Shown here in pieces: positions 10,189 through 19,683 of a stretch of 64,000 bases of DNA (positions within the stretch are counted from its first letter, which is position 1; every line of letters begins with the position of its first letter). Origin of the DNA: Euglena gracilis (Eukaryota > Euglenida > Euglenophyceae > Euglenales); assembly GCA_039621445.1 (NCBI GenBank), contig CP154956.1:52996806-53060805 (forward strand), in the 5' to 3' direction. A program made the position numbers and the translations under genes. The notes beneath the pieces were generated by a model, which saw nothing but the letters and a program-made list of their open reading frames with translations, was not told where the DNA came from and made no database searches.

Positions 10189-10259
10189 AATTCTTGGACA
10201 ATTTCTCCAGTACGAATGTCTAGCCCCCCCCAGGCATGGGTGCTGCTGTCTGAGTGCAA
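9399..10259 (-). CDS. RNase H and methyltransferase-like domain, element 1
   Basis: A 286-codon open stretch that continues the RT polyprotein after a frameshift near 10315. RNase H residues are visible as D4 (HSDSS), E37 (NVKEL), D60 (SVDNQ) and D109 (LADPISR), the usual D-E-D-D set that degrades the RNA strand of the hybrid. The second half carries DFFASPGNKK and YANPPW (NPPW at 185-188) followed by VLMVTPFWDSATWW. NPPW matches motif IV of N6-adenine methyltransferases, a domain known from DIRS elements, but the SAM-binding motif is not obvious, so activity is unproven. It ends at 9399 and overlaps the recombinase frame for about 790 bp. Confidence 0.8.
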   Translation of the reverse strand: MHSDSSTHAWGGLDIRTGEIVQEFWRENSILHINVKELRAAISTVKSLSRPGETVSLSVDNQVIFYHLTKGGGRRDPFNSLLRPFFKWCMENNLNLQVKWVPSQECLADPISRWESDRGDYSLDPQLFQWLRQHFKDFINLETDFFASPGNKKLPNFVAMWPHWEARAEDALQCHLDNMGDLYANPPWSIIQKFLPRLRMFPQTKVLMVTPFWDSATWWPQLIKMKVPGTPCLKITPYMGMFKNCRGEKMPPPRWPLLCMICSGKSWRGNKFKIKPLTISWGETPA

Positions 10260-10314
10260 CTCCCTGGTTGCATTTTGGGGGAAGGGTCTGCCCCCCAGGT
10301 GTCCAGCAGAATTT

Positions 10315-11667
10315 TTATTTTTCCCTCAATTGGGCCTTGATTTCCAGGGAAATGGGGTGTTTTGAGTCCCAGGTGGCTGTGGACTTTGCCACCAAAAAAT
10401 TTTCCAGGGTGTCTGTAAAAGCCCTTAAAAAGGGCAGGGCCATTAGATTGCATCTTATTTGGCCCAAAATGGCAGCCAATTGCCTTTTTGACATGTAATC
10501 TTTTTTCACGATTTTTCCCAGCTCCTTTTTTATAGTTTTGACTTTCTGGGGGGGCACCTGTAGCTTTCCTTCCTGGAAGTTCAGTTGAAAACCCAGATGG
10601 GTTACTACTTTGGTGGGCTGGAGGGTGGACTTTTTCACATTGATTTTGAACCCAGAATCCAGCAAATCTTTGACAATTGTGTTCAGGTGATTTTGTAAAT
10701 TGTTTTGTGTGGGGGCCACCAGCAAAATGTCGTCCAGGTAAACAAACACCTGGATGCCCCTTTTTCTCCACAGCTTTTCGAAAGTTTTCATGACTGACAT
10801 GAAAATTTGGGGCATTACATTCAGGCCAAAACAGCCTGCCTGGAATTCCCAGGTCTGCCCCCCCCACCTGATGTCTCCAAAAAAGGCCTTAGGCCTGGAC
10901 TCACCGGAATATGAAAATAGGCATCCTTCAGGTCTATTTTGGCTGCCCAGTGGCCTTTTTCCAAAACTGGAAAAATGTGCCGGATGTGATCCAGCTTGAA
11001 AGGTTTCACTTGACACTGCTGATTTAATTCTCTGCAGTCGCTGATCATTCTCCATTTGGTTGTTCCCCCTTCTGGTTTCGAAAGTGGAAACCATGGGATT
11101 AAATGCTGGGTTTCTGAATCCCAAACTCGTTTTATTGACCCAGTTTCTTCGTAATCCAACAGGATTTTTTCTGCCTGGTTCAGGTCCAGATTGGCTCTGG
11201 GTTTTGGGTGGGTGGACAATTTTGGGGGATTTACCCAGGGGGGTTGAATTCCATTTTTGATCAATTGACATGTTGCTGGGGTGGCATTTTTTGTCCACCA
11301 TTTTAGACTTTTCTGAAGTCTCTGGTACAGGGGGGTGTCTCCCCATTTTTCCTCCATGGAATTTTTTTTCCAAATTAGATGATTTTTGGGGTGCTGGGTG
11401 GGGGGTGTTGGCCATTGCACCCCTGGTGCCCCTGGGGATTGAGCATTCTCTACAGGTGGCTGGGGGGGTGTGCATGCTCTTCTCACAGGCTCTCTGGTCC
11501 TCCACTTTGTCATTGGTGTTGTCGATTGACATACCATAGGGGCCCCTTTTTGGGTGTCCCCCTTGTTTAGGCTTGCACCTGCCATGGGCATTGAGAAAGA
11601 AAGTTGAGGGGGGGTTGCCCCCTTGTCCTCCACTGCCCCTGTGGGGGCATCCTCCTGGGGCTGCCAC
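10315..11667 (-). pseudogene. Reverse transcriptase palm and thumb, element 1 (frame-shifted)
   Basis: The credible part is roughly 10315-10880. It holds motif B (QAGCFGLNVMPQIF), motif C with the catalytic YLDD at residues 310-313 (VYLDDILLVAPT), HLGFQLNF, and the connection MSKRQLAAILGQIRC. The upstream part of this open frame is the out-of-phase shadow of gag. It is separated from RT motif A by a frameshift in a C run near 10860, and from RNase H by a stop at 10315 where an extra A in GGGAAAAATAA changes phase compared with elements 2 and 3. Confidence 0.75.
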
Positions 11668-12287
11668 AGTACATTGAAACCCCCTGCTGGGGACAGCCTT
11701 TTAGCTTCTGGGGGTTCTCCCCTTCTGGTATTCGATGGCCCCAGTGGCCTTGAAATTGTTGTTGATGTTGATGATAATTCTGGCCCCACTGGCCCTCTTG
11801 AATTTTTGATAGTCCCCATTGAATTCTCTTTGATTTTGGACGCCATGCCCATTGAAAATCTTGGGGGGCCACTGGGGGCCCATCCTTCACCCCTGATGGG
11901 GTGTGTGATGAAGAATTGGTTGGGGGGGTGTTGTGGACCTGTCCTTTCCCTGCCACTGGGCATTTGTTTATGCAATCGGCCACCCTGGCCTTGGTATTGT
12001 TGGCCACCCTGGCCTTTGTTCCATCGGCCGCCATGGCCAGTGCTGTTGTGGCCGCCATGGCCCAGCTTGCTGTTGTGGCCTCCATGGCCCAGCTTGAACA
12101 ATGTATTGGTGTAACTGGGATATGGGCCTCCATGGCCCTTGCCGTAGTGGCATGACATTTGCCTTGGCTTTTGTGTCCTTCGGGTTTTTCTGACCACTGT
12201 CTGCCAAAGTCTGTGGCTGTCACTTGGTGGGGTTTTAGAAACTTTTTCTGGGGGGGATGGGACAGCCACGGATCGCCAGGGTTGCAC
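10821..12287 (-). pseudogene. gag and N-terminal reverse transcriptase, element 1
   Basis: A long open frame whose N-terminal half is gag-like, rich in Gly, Gln, Pro and Arg with degenerate GHGGHNS-type repeats around 11990-12130, probably an RNA-binding region. The C-terminal half is RT: NLDLNQAEKILLDY, KWRMISDCRELNQQ and motif A KIDLKDAYFHIPV. The frame can be followed upstream to about 12380 before a stop. The start ATG used by elements 2 and 3 (TSMNNAVE) reads TSIKNAI here, so the initiator appears lost. After motif A the frame is lost at a run of eight C. Confidence 0.72.
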
Positions 12288-12489
12288 TGCGCCGTCAGCT
12301 TGTCCAGCTGTAGTGGCAGCAACTTCTTGTTGTTCAGTGACGCTCTTCTTCGTGTTGGCAATTGCATTTTTAATTGAAGTCTTGAAATGTCAACAATTTC
12401 TGATTTGATATCCTCTACGAGCTTCACCTTCCGGATAATTTGATTGACGTAACTCTTTCAAATTCAACTGTCAAGGTTCTTGAATTGAA

Positions 12490-12760
12490 GTTCCTTTCTT
12501 CTGGGTGTCCAAGGGGAAATTAAGAACCAGCCAACTCCGGCGAAAAAAGGCACTAAGCGGGACCTCCTAACCCAACGCACCCAAACAATCCAAACAACTC
12601 CGCCGGCGAGCAAGGCATGGCCTCACAAGGGCAAAGTGGGAGCCCGAGGTGTCGTTGTGTGATTGTTCGCTGCGCTGGGTTAGGAGGTCCCACTTAGTGC
12701 CTTTTTTCGCCGGAGTTGGCTGATTCCTAAATTGCCCTTCGACACCCAGAAGAAAGGAAA
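12490..12760. repeat. Head-to-head terminal repeats of elements 1 and 2
   Basis: The arms run from TTCTTCTGGGTGTC (left) and its reverse complement (right) inward through CCAACTCCGGCG, GGCACTAAG and CTAACCCAACGCA, about 90-95 bp each with few mismatches. Between them lies the outer part of the element 1 repeat (CGCCGGCGAGCAAGGCATGG to GCCCGAGGTGTC). Element 2's repeat lacks that outer part and starts at GTTGTGTGATTG. The result is a nearly 270-bp palindromic junction. Confidence 0.85.
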
Positions 12761-12880
12761 AGAGTTCACGAATGAAGAAGAACCGAGAAAAGAAGTCAAT
12801 ATCAATTCAATATCCAGAAGGACACGAACCAGACGAATATCAAATCAAAAGTCAATTATCAAATTTCAAATTTGACTTCA

Positions 12881-13042
12881 ATGAACAATGCAGTTGAGAA
12901 GAAATTGGAATTTCACGGCCGCGGACGTCCTGGAGCAGATGCCGCAGCAGCTGGAGAACTTGGAGATGCGGTCATCACGTGGCAAACCGTGGCCGTTCTT
13001 CCCACCCAGCCCCCCACCCCAGAAATTTCCTATGGTATGTGA
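12881..13042 (+). pseudogene. gag N-terminus, element 2
   Basis: ATG at 12881 opens MNNAVEKKLE, matching MNNAVESKLA in element 3 and so fixing the family's gag start. The frame gives 53 codons, ending at TGA 13040-13042 just after TAVLP/PTQPP-type sequence. The sequence then jumps to a region that in elements 1 and 3 lies several hundred bases downstream (PYGM-like), so an internal gag deletion is likely. Confidence 0.6.
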
Positions 13043-13049
13043 ACCAACC

Positions 13050-13465
13050 ACATCAACCTGGAGAAGACCAGATAGGCCAAACAGGGGCATTAAGCCCTAT
13101 GGTATGTCTTCCAACAACAAGATCATCCAGAGAGGTGAGCAGAGAGGGAGAGAGTGCATGCACATCCCCCCAGAAAAAAATTCTTTTTCCAAGGGCCCAA
13201 GCCCTAGGGGACCTAGGGGTGCAATGTCCAACACCCCCAACCCAGCCCCCCCAGAATCATCAAATCCAGAAAATAAATTCAATGGGGGAAAGAGGGGGAG
13301 ACACCCCCCTCCATCAAAAGTTGCAAAAAAGCCTAAAATGTCCAACACCCCCAGCCCAGCCCCCCCAAAATCATCTGATCCAAGAAATAAATTCCATGGA
13401 GGAGAAATGGGGAGACACCCCCCTCCATCAAAGGCTGCAAAACAGCCTAAAATGGTGGACAAAAA
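13050..13465 (+). pseudogene. gag-RT linker with duplicated block, element 2
   Basis: Homologous to the linker of elements 1 and 3 (NTPNPAPPESSNP, GERGGDTPLHQ). A block of roughly 115 bp (about 13222-13340) is repeated in tandem at about 13341-13455, with shared words CCAACACCCCCA, AATAAATTC and AGACACCCCCCTCCATCAAA. Antisense and alternative-frame ORFs through it have no support. Confidence 0.6.
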
Positions 13466-14360
13466 ATGCCCCCCCCAACAACATGTCAACTCATCAGGGA
13501 TGGAATTCAACCCCCCTCGGTCAGCCCACCAAAATTGTCCACCCACCCAAAACCCAGAGCCAATCTGGACCTGAACCAGGCAGCAAAAATCCTGTTGGAT
13601 TACGAAAAAACTGGGTCAATAAAACGAGTTTGGGATTCAGAAACCCAGCATTTAATCCCATGGTTTCCACTTTCGAAACCAGAAGGGGGAACAACCAAAT
13701 GGAGAATGATCAGCGACTGCAGAGAATTAAATCAGCAGTGTCAAGTGAAACCTTTCAAGCTGGATCACATCCAGCACATTTTTCCAGTTTTGGAAAAGGG
13801 CCACTGGGCAGCCAAAATAGACCTGAAAGATGCCTATTTTCATATTCCAGTAAGTCCAGGCCTAAGGCCACTTTTAAGGCATCAGGTGGGGGGGGCAGAC
13901 CTGGGAATTCCAGGCAGGCTGTTTTGGCCTGAATGTAATGCCCCAAATTTTCATATGAGTCATGAAAACATTCGAAAAGCTGTGGAGGAAAAGGGGCATC
14001 CAGGTATTTATTTACCTGGACGACATTTTGCTGGTGGCCCCAACACAAATCATCTTACAAAATCACCTGAACACAGTGGTCAGGGATTTAATCAAATGAG
14101 GGTTCAAAATCAATGTAAAAAAGTCCACCCTGCAGCCCACCCAAATCGTAAATCATCTTGGATTTCAACTAAACTTCCAAGCGGGAAAATTACAGGTGCC
14201 CCCCCAGAAAATAAGAACAGTAGAAAAGGAGCTGGGAAAAATGGTGAAAAAAGATTACATGTCAAAAAGGCAATTTGGGCCATTTTGGGCCAAATCAGAT
14301 GCAATCTCATGGCCCTGCCCTTTCTAAGGGCCTTTACGGATGCCCTGGCAAATTTTTAGT
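13466..14360 (+). pseudogene. Reverse transcriptase, element 2 (frameshift and stops)
   Basis: Motifs read well to about 13890: NLDLNQAAKILLDY, KWRMISDCRELNQQ and KIDLKDAYFHIPV. Then a run of eight G (13886-13895) shifts phase. The rest of the palm must be read in another frame, where YLDDILL is still recognisable near 14018-14035. That frame contains a TGA in MPQIFI-stop-VM (about 13957) and another near 14097. Confidence 0.75.
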
Positions 14361-14736
14361 GGAAAATTCCACAGTCCCCTGGGACTCAAAACACCCCATC
14401 TCCCAAAGAATAAAGGACCAATTAAGAGAAATAAAAAACCTGCTGGACACCTGGGGGGGCAGACCCTTCCCCCAAAGTGCAACCAGAGAGTTGCACTCAG
14501 ACAGCAGCACCCATGCCTGGGGGGGGCTGGACATTCGAACAGGAAAAATTGTGCAAGAATTTTGGAGGGAAAACTACATTCTGCACATAAATGTCAAAGA
14601 ATTAAGTGCAGCAATAAGCACAGTTCAAAGCCTCAGCCAGCCAGGGGAAACTGTGTCCCTATCCGTGGACAATCAAGTAATTTACTATTACTTAACAAAA
14701 GGGGGGGCAGAAAAGACCCCTTCAATTCCATGCTAA
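14275..14736 (+). pseudogene. RNase H, element 2 (truncated by frameshift)
   Basis: The meaningful part starts at about 14356 (VENSTVPWDSKHPISQ). It contains the RNase H residues in HSDSS, NVKEL and SVDNQV. A frameshift in GGGGGGG at about 14700-14707 ends the frame before the last Asp motif (LADPISR), which is found in another phase at about 14807-14827. Confidence 0.75.
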
Positions 14737-14926
14737 GACCCTTTTTCAAATGGTGCATGGAACACAACATAAACCTGCAAGTAAAGTGGGTCCCATCAAA
14801 AGAATGCCTGGCAGACCCCATAAGCAGGTGGGAAATGGACAGGGGGGATTATTCCCTAGACCACCAACTTTTTTCAATCGCTGAGGCAGCAGTTCAAAAA
14901 TTACATAAGCCTGAAAACAGACCTCT

Positions 14927-15157
14927 TTGCCTCACCAGGCAACAAAAAAACTGCCACAATTTGTGGCCAGGTGGCCTCGCTGGGAAGCCACAGCAGTGGA
15001 TGCATTGCAATGTCCACTGGACAACATGGGGGGCCTTTATGCAAATCCCTCCTGGTCTGTAATTCAAAAATTTCTCCACAGATTAAGAAGGTTTCCACAA
15101 GCCAAAGTTTTGATGGTTACACCCTCTGGGATTCAGCCACATGGTGGCCCCAGTTAA
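14927..15157 (+). pseudogene. Methyltransferase-like domain, element 2
   Basis: Matches the element 1 domain from KKLPQFVARWP through YANPSW and VLMVTP. The motif IV tetrapeptide is NPSW instead of NPPW, and the frame is lost after VTP. Upstream, the A run at 14944-14950 has seven A where element 1 has six, so RNase H and this domain are not in the same frame. Confidence 0.65.
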
Positions 15158-16479
15158 AAAAAATGAAAGTACCAGGGTCCCCCTGCCTGAAAATCACCCC
15201 TTACGAGGGTATGTTCACCAGTTGCAGGGGGGAAGAAATTCCACCCCCCAGGTGGCCCCTCCTTTGCATGGTTTGCTCAGGCAAATTCTGGAGGGGAAAC
15301 AAACACAAAATACATCCAATAACGATTTCCTGGGAAGAAACCCCAGCTTAAAGCGTTATCTCAGCGCTTTTACGCTTTTATGGGCGATTTTAGACAAATT
15401 GTGGTACCCCCCCCCTGAAGCCACCACTGACCAAGTGGTTGACGCTTTAATTCAACTGTTTCAATTTTCAAAGGCCCAAGCACGCAATGCATACAGTGCT
15501 ATGCTATTAATCCCTGGCTTTGGGGGCCTGAGGTTCCATACCATGTTAGCACCTTATAAAAGGCTTTGGAACCAAAACCTGGAGAAATATGGTGCATTCT
15601 GGGATCCCCTCCCAATCCTCCTGGGGCTGGCACAGTCCCCCCTGCCCTCTGATATTTGTACATTGCGTACACAACTCATTTTCTGTTCACGCATCCTCTG
15701 TTTATACAGAAGTTCAGATTTGGCACAGGTCCAAAGAACCACCAGTGTGTTGGGGGGGGCTCCCTACATCAAAATTAAACGTAAACGGCAAAAGCTCCAT
15801 AAGTGGGAGAGAGTTGTCTCCATTCCCCAGTGCCCCCAAATCAGCCCCTTTCATTTAATGATGGCTTATGTGGCAGCAACACATTTCTTTATGAAACCTG
15901 GGGGCCCCCTGTTAATTACGTTAAAACCCCCCTACAAAGCCATTAAGGCAGATACCATTGCTTCTATCACCAAAGAATTTTTGACCAAACAGGGGGCTAC
16001 CCCCCCAGGTTTGGGGACTTTACTCCACCAGAGGGGCAGGGGTTGGTTTACTCAAAAAATTGAGCCTTTCTGCCCAAGAAGTTTGTGAAATTGGTCAATG
16101 GAAGGGGGTGGAGGCTTTCACAGCCCACTGTCAAAGACTTGGTGCCCAAGGTTCTTTGGAGAATGCCCTGGCCCCCCTTTTTTCAGTGCACAATCTGGCC
16201 TCGCAATGGCAAAGTGCGGAGCCCGAGGTGTCTCGTACTCCCTCGAGGCAGACCGAGAAGGGAGGAAGGGACACCGAGGGCGAAGCACAAAGACATTGTG
16301 AGCCCGACCCCCCCACCCACATACGAAAATTTGTATTCAAACGCCCTCGGTCAGGAGATGGGGTCCAGGGGGGGGCAGAGGGGGGGGGGACCCCCCCAGG
16401 GGAAAAGACAGCGCCATGGTCGCCACGTCGGAGACAATGCAGCCAACCCGGCGAGGCGGCACTAAGCTGGACCTCCTAA
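15141..16479 (+). pseudogene. Tyrosine recombinase, element 2 (inactive)
   Basis: The N-terminal and first catalytic parts read from 15141 to about 16010, including NPSLKRYLSAF and the catalytic Arg in LYRSSDLAQ. A frameshift in a C run near 16000 destroys the HxxR box (the frame reads LLHQRGRG there). The C-terminal part resumes in another frame at about 16060 (LSAQEVCEIGQWKG), where the nucleophile position reads AHCQRLG, Cys for Tyr. One frame of the tail ends in PARRH at a TAA inside the terminal repeat (16463-16465). Confidence 0.8.
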
Positions 16480-16603
16480 CCCAGCGCAGCAAACAATCAC
16501 ACAACAAACCGCCGGCGAGCAAGGCATGGCCTCACAATGTCTTTGTGCTTCGCCCTCGGTGTCCCTTCCTCCCTTCTCGGTCTGCCTCGAGGGAGTACGA
16601 GAC
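16199..16603 (+). repeat. 3' hairpin of element 2: tail-coding module and its inverted copy
   Basis: The module at 16199-16302 (TCCCTCGAGGCAGACCGAGA then GGACACCGAGGGCGAAGCAC) is repeated in reverse complement at 16528-16603 (CTTCGCCCTCGGTGTCCC, CTCGGTCTGCCTCGAGGG). The loop of about 225 bp contains the terminal repeat. Elements 1 and 3 have the same architecture with their own sequence variants, so this is part of the element and not a chance hairpin. Confidence 0.85.
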
Positions 16604-16787
16604 TGGGGCCGGTTGGGATACAACCCGCTTTACCCTTGCAGCACGGAAGCTCACTGGAGTGGCTATGGTGGAGTCTACACTGCAAGCCTACTTGGCGGCA
16701 TACCTTGACAGCTGGGCCCTCACGAAGAACGTCTCGATTCCGTCACTGGAGCTGAGAAACAACGCGTCGGACCATACTTGTAGTTAG
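16604..16787 (+). pseudogene. Coding-like fragment after element 2
   Basis: Directly beyond the inverted arm of element 2 the plus strand reads a protein-like stretch, including GWDTTRFTLAARKLTG and LQAYLAAYLDSWAL, and ends at a TAG near 16787. It has the same strand and style as 7951-8102 on the other side of the element pair. I infer one ORF split by the insertion. No domain is recognised; older gag or a host gene are both possible. Confidence 0.4.
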
Positions 16788-16789
16788 TG

Positions 16790-17290
16790 CGCGCGGCGCT
16801 CTTGCCGCGGTGCAAAAAAGTTTTTCCGCGGTGGTCGCGGCGCACAGAAAGTTTTTGCCGTGGCTGCCGCGGCGCCAGGGGAATAATTTTCTGCGGTGGT
16901 TGCGGCGCGAAATTTTTTGCCGCGGTGGTCGTGGCGCAAGGGGGAAAATATTCTGCGGTAGTTGCGGCGCAAAAAAAAATTTCTGCCCGGAGCTCAAGAA
17001 CGTATTGGCGGCAAAACAACACCCAACATTTTTTTGGTGGAAACAATTAGATTGATAGAAAGCGCTCACCCGGGCTTTTGGCAAAACAAAGCGTTGCCAA
17101 GGTAGCACGTGTCCCACCCGTTGAGGTTTCCAAAAAAAAAGTTTCCGCGGCGGTCGCGGCGCACACACAAACCAGTGCCGCGGCATTCGCGGCGCACAGA
17201 ATTTTTTTTGCCGCGGCGCTGCCGGTTACAAATAAATTTTTTCCGCGGTGGTCGCGGCGCACGGAAACATTTTTTTCCGGTCGCACGAAC
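16790..17290 (+). repeat. Degenerate GC-rich minisatellite
   Basis: About nine units related to TTTTTCCGCGGTGGTCGCGG followed by CGCA and a variable A/G-rich spacer, spaced about 28-36 bp. Array 16790-16985 and array 17135-17290 are separated by about 150 bp of unique sequence. Alanine/arginine-rich ORFs through it are artefacts of the repeat. Confidence 0.8.
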
Positions 17291-17677
17291 TGCAAATATG
17301 TGTCGGACGTGGCCTTCAAGCTGTACGAGAAGTGGACAACGGCGACGGCGACGACGACGGAGATGGATCGCGACGAGGAGGCAGCGCGCGCGGCAGAGGA
17401 ATCCCAGGACTTCCCCTGGCAAACGACCGAGGAGGCACTGCCGGGGGACCTGGAGAGGATATGGACACAGGTACAGTCTGGGGACTGGCGCCCAAAAGGT
17501 TTTATCATGCCCCCCCATTCAAGATTCCTTTGGATTTCTACTCCCATTTCTACTACCGCCATAACTTTTACCACACCTGACTACAAAAACTGGACCTCAA
17601 AAAGCTTTGACGCAGACAATCCAAAAAATGCGCCTGCCAAAAGTTTTCGGCCAGAGTCTTGCCCAGCCAAGTGGTAG
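17290..17677 (+). pseudogene. Coding-like stretch, possible gag of an older DIRS-like element
   Basis: One open frame continues out of the minisatellite and becomes protein-like: YVSDVAFKLYEKW, then an acidic segment EMDRDEEAARAAEES, then FPWQTTEEALPGDLERI. CAG|GTACAG at about 17468 resembles a splice donor, so a host exon is an alternative. The frame ends at TAG about 17677. Placement between the 7780-7905 repeat and the RT-like segment at 17790 favours gag, but no motif proves it. Confidence 0.35.
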
Positions 17678-17789
17678 ATGGAGTGGGGAAAAATTGGTGA
17701 TGAAAAACCTCCAAAAATCCAAAAACCGCAAATTTGGTCTGCAACTTTCAGTCACTCTAAAAACCTCACTCTGAAAAAAACTTCACACA

Positions 17790-18030
17790 TGTTTTAGAAC
17801 AAAAGGCAAACAGTTGCCATAAAAGAATCGATCGAGAAATTACACAAACAGGGTCTTGTGAGTTTTTGTGAAAACACACCACAGGCCTCTGGATTTCAGA
17901 ACACCTTAATCTCTCCGCCATTGGGTGATACCATTGTGCATCAAAATTTTATCCCTCTTCAGCCCAGTTCGAAAAATGCAGGCAGTAAACTTAACCCAGA
18001 CAAAAGGGTTGAGGAAAAAGGAGACAAGAA
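17790..18030 (+). pseudogene. Possible RT N-terminal segment of an older element
   Basis: In one frame it reads VAIKESIEKLHKQGLVSF followed by NTLISPPL. The pattern of a helix, then KQGLV, then a segment before LI.P resembles NLDLNQAEKILLDYEETGSI in elements 1-3. No catalytic motif follows and the frame ends near 18030, so the assignment is tentative. Confidence 0.3.
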
Positions 18031-18189
18031 ATCCTGAAACCTAAAAAAGCCAACCTGAACCTGAACCTGAAAACCAACCATTGCAACAGCTGAACACACA
18101 ACTATCCACTCCTCAACCAAAATAAGCTTCAGTAGAGGATCTTCGGGGTTCTGCAACTTCATCTTTTTTCTACTGTCCACTGTAAGATA

Positions 18190-18350
18190 CTTTGCAGTCT
18201 GTAGCCACGTTGACACTGTTAGGGGGTGGTGAGCTCATAACTTTCCCAACAGGCAGGAGACGCAAGGAACGTGCCGGAGATTTGCCCGCGCCTGAGGTAG
18301 ACCGAGAGGGGAGCAAAGGAAACCGAGGGCAAAGCGCAAACACCAGGCGA
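18190..18350 (+). repeat. Diverged DIRS-like 3' module
   Basis: GAGGTAGACCGAGAGGGGAG followed by GGAAACCGAGGGCAAAGCGC parallels the tail module of element 2 (GAGGCAGACCGAGAAGGGAG, GGACACCGAGGGCGAAGCAC). It is on the strand and in the place expected for the 3' end of the older element interrupted at 8103. Confidence 0.5.
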
Positions 18351-18429
18351 TGCCATAGCTATTTCCCACGGCTTTTATAGGTGAGTGTTCATGGGTCAGC
18401 CTTGGCTTTATTGCTACCACACGACCGGA

Positions 18430-19290
18430 GCTGGGTGGCTCGTCGCTCAGGCGTGGACGGTCGCGGAATTTTTTTTAATTACCGTCATTGAACCTACCGC
18501 CATTGTCGCTCAGTGGCGCTCTAAATTTGACTTTATTTGAGCCATATAACAGTTTCGCCTACTACCCACATTATCATATACACCAACCATAATTTTCTGC
18601 CTTTGGGCAATATAATAGTTGCGCCTACTTCCCACACTTTCACAAAACATCCGGGAGTGCGTGTCCTTACACGCCTAAAGATAGTATGCCCACCGCTGGT
18701 TGTTGTCGGCTTTCTCTGGGACAAAAAAAACACCTCAGGGTATTTCAAGCACAAAGATCATATAACTGTACAAATTAAATTTACGAATCTTATAATTGGG
18801 AATATAATCAAGAATAGCTCTAATGTCCATATTGTCATTTTTGTTTTAGAAGATTATACTGTGATTTATGCTATATGTTTTAAAAAATATTAATTGACAA
18901 AAACGTAAAGTATTAAAATATCATTTAAACTGATATGTTCACATTATTATTCTCATGAATTATCGGTATTTGGTCTCTCAAGACAGCATTACTGGTTGGG
19001 CACATAAATAATTTATTGTGGTCCCTGGATTGAAAAAAGCCCTTAAGTTCAGACAGAGTGAATTCTCTCACCGAAGGAGTTCTGCAAGAGGGGGGAGGGG
19101 TGGACACCACCCATTGGAAACCCGACAGAACCAGAGGGGCTGGGTTCATGGTGGAAAAACGCAGGTTTGCAAGTTTAAGAAGTCCTGCAGCTGGGTCATT
19201 GGAAAATTTTTGGAGACTTTCAGGCTCATTATTTGAGGCTGGGAGTCGTATCAAAAATTCAAAAATCATGGCCCAGAGGGAGGGAATGTG
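18430..19290. other. AT-rich intergenic stretch, no gene seen
   Basis: It contains a two-copy tandem relic (CAGTTTCGCCTACTACCCAC and TAGTTGCGCCTACTTCCCAC, about 66 bp apart near 18546 and 18612) and long A/T-rich sequence. No supported ORF. Confidence 0.5.
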
Positions 19291-19349
19291 CACAGTACAT
19301 CACCATCTCGCGGTGCGGAGGCCGACAGGCCTCGGACTCCCAGGACACA

Positions 19350-19683
19350 GGAAGGGGGAGGAAGGGACCAGGACTGCGATGCAAAAGAAGATGGTGAGCC
19401 AAACCCTCCGCCCAGAAAAGCACCAGTAAATGAAAGACATCCTAGCCAGCAAGGGGGCCCCAGCCCAGCATCCCAAACCCCCCGCCCGGGAAGTCACCAG
19501 AAAGAGAACCACATCCCAGCCAGAAAGAGGCCCACCACAAAACATCCATATGAAAGGGGGGGGGGGCACGACAGTTCAGCTTCGCCAAGGTTTCGGATGA
19601 GGCTGGCAAGGAAATCAGAACCTCACCATCTTGTGCTTCGCCGTTCTGGTCCCTTCCTCCCCGTTCCGTATTCTTGCAACAAA
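19350..19683 (-). repeat. 3' hairpin of element 4
   Basis: GGGGAGGAAGGGACCAGGAC to AAGATGGTGAG (19350-19395) is matched by the reverse complement of 19620-19683 (CTCACCATCTTGTGCTTCGC, GTCCCTTCCTCCCC). This is the same inverted pair, in the same orientation, as the tail-module hairpins of elements 1-3. The loop is C-rich and carries imperfect CCCAGCC/AAAG repeats. Confidence 0.65.

Larger units (their letters stand above)
8103..12655 (-). mobile_element. DIRS-like retrotransposon, element 1
   Basis: Read on the minus strand: a 5' terminal repeat (about 12500-12655), gag with Gly-rich repeats, reverse transcriptase, RNase H, an NPPW methyltransferase-like domain, and a tyrosine recombinase in an overlapping frame. 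The 3' end has an inverted copy of the terminal repeat (about 8240-8330). RT plus tyrosine recombinase without an integrase or protease is the hallmark of the DIRS order, and inverted rather than split direct repeats point to the DIRS1-like group. The element has three or more frameshifts in gag-RT but an uninterrupted recombinase frame. It abuts element 2 head to head. Confidence 0.88.
12652..16604 (+). mobile_element. DIRS-like retrotransposon, element 2 (defective)
   Basis: Same order as element 1 but on the plus strand: truncated gag, RT, RNase H, NPSW methyltransferase-like domain and tyrosine recombinase, ending in the inverted terminal repeat (about 16435-16530) and an inverted arm to 16603. 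It is shorter than elements 1 and 3 because the middle of gag is missing. Stops and frameshifts interrupt RT, the methyltransferase motif is NPSW, and the recombinase nucleophile Tyr is Cys. It cannot be autonomous. Confidence 0.88.

Noticed and set aside
11623-12155. Plus-strand ORFs opposite gag of element 1 (Trp/Pro-rich)
   Set aside because: Mirror of the Gly-rich repeat on the coding strand; composition follows the repeat. The same applies to 30808-31548 and 13097-13546.
17460-17480. CAG|GTACAG as a definite splice donor
   Set aside because: A single match to a loose consensus with no partner acceptor or transcript; mentioned only as an alternative.
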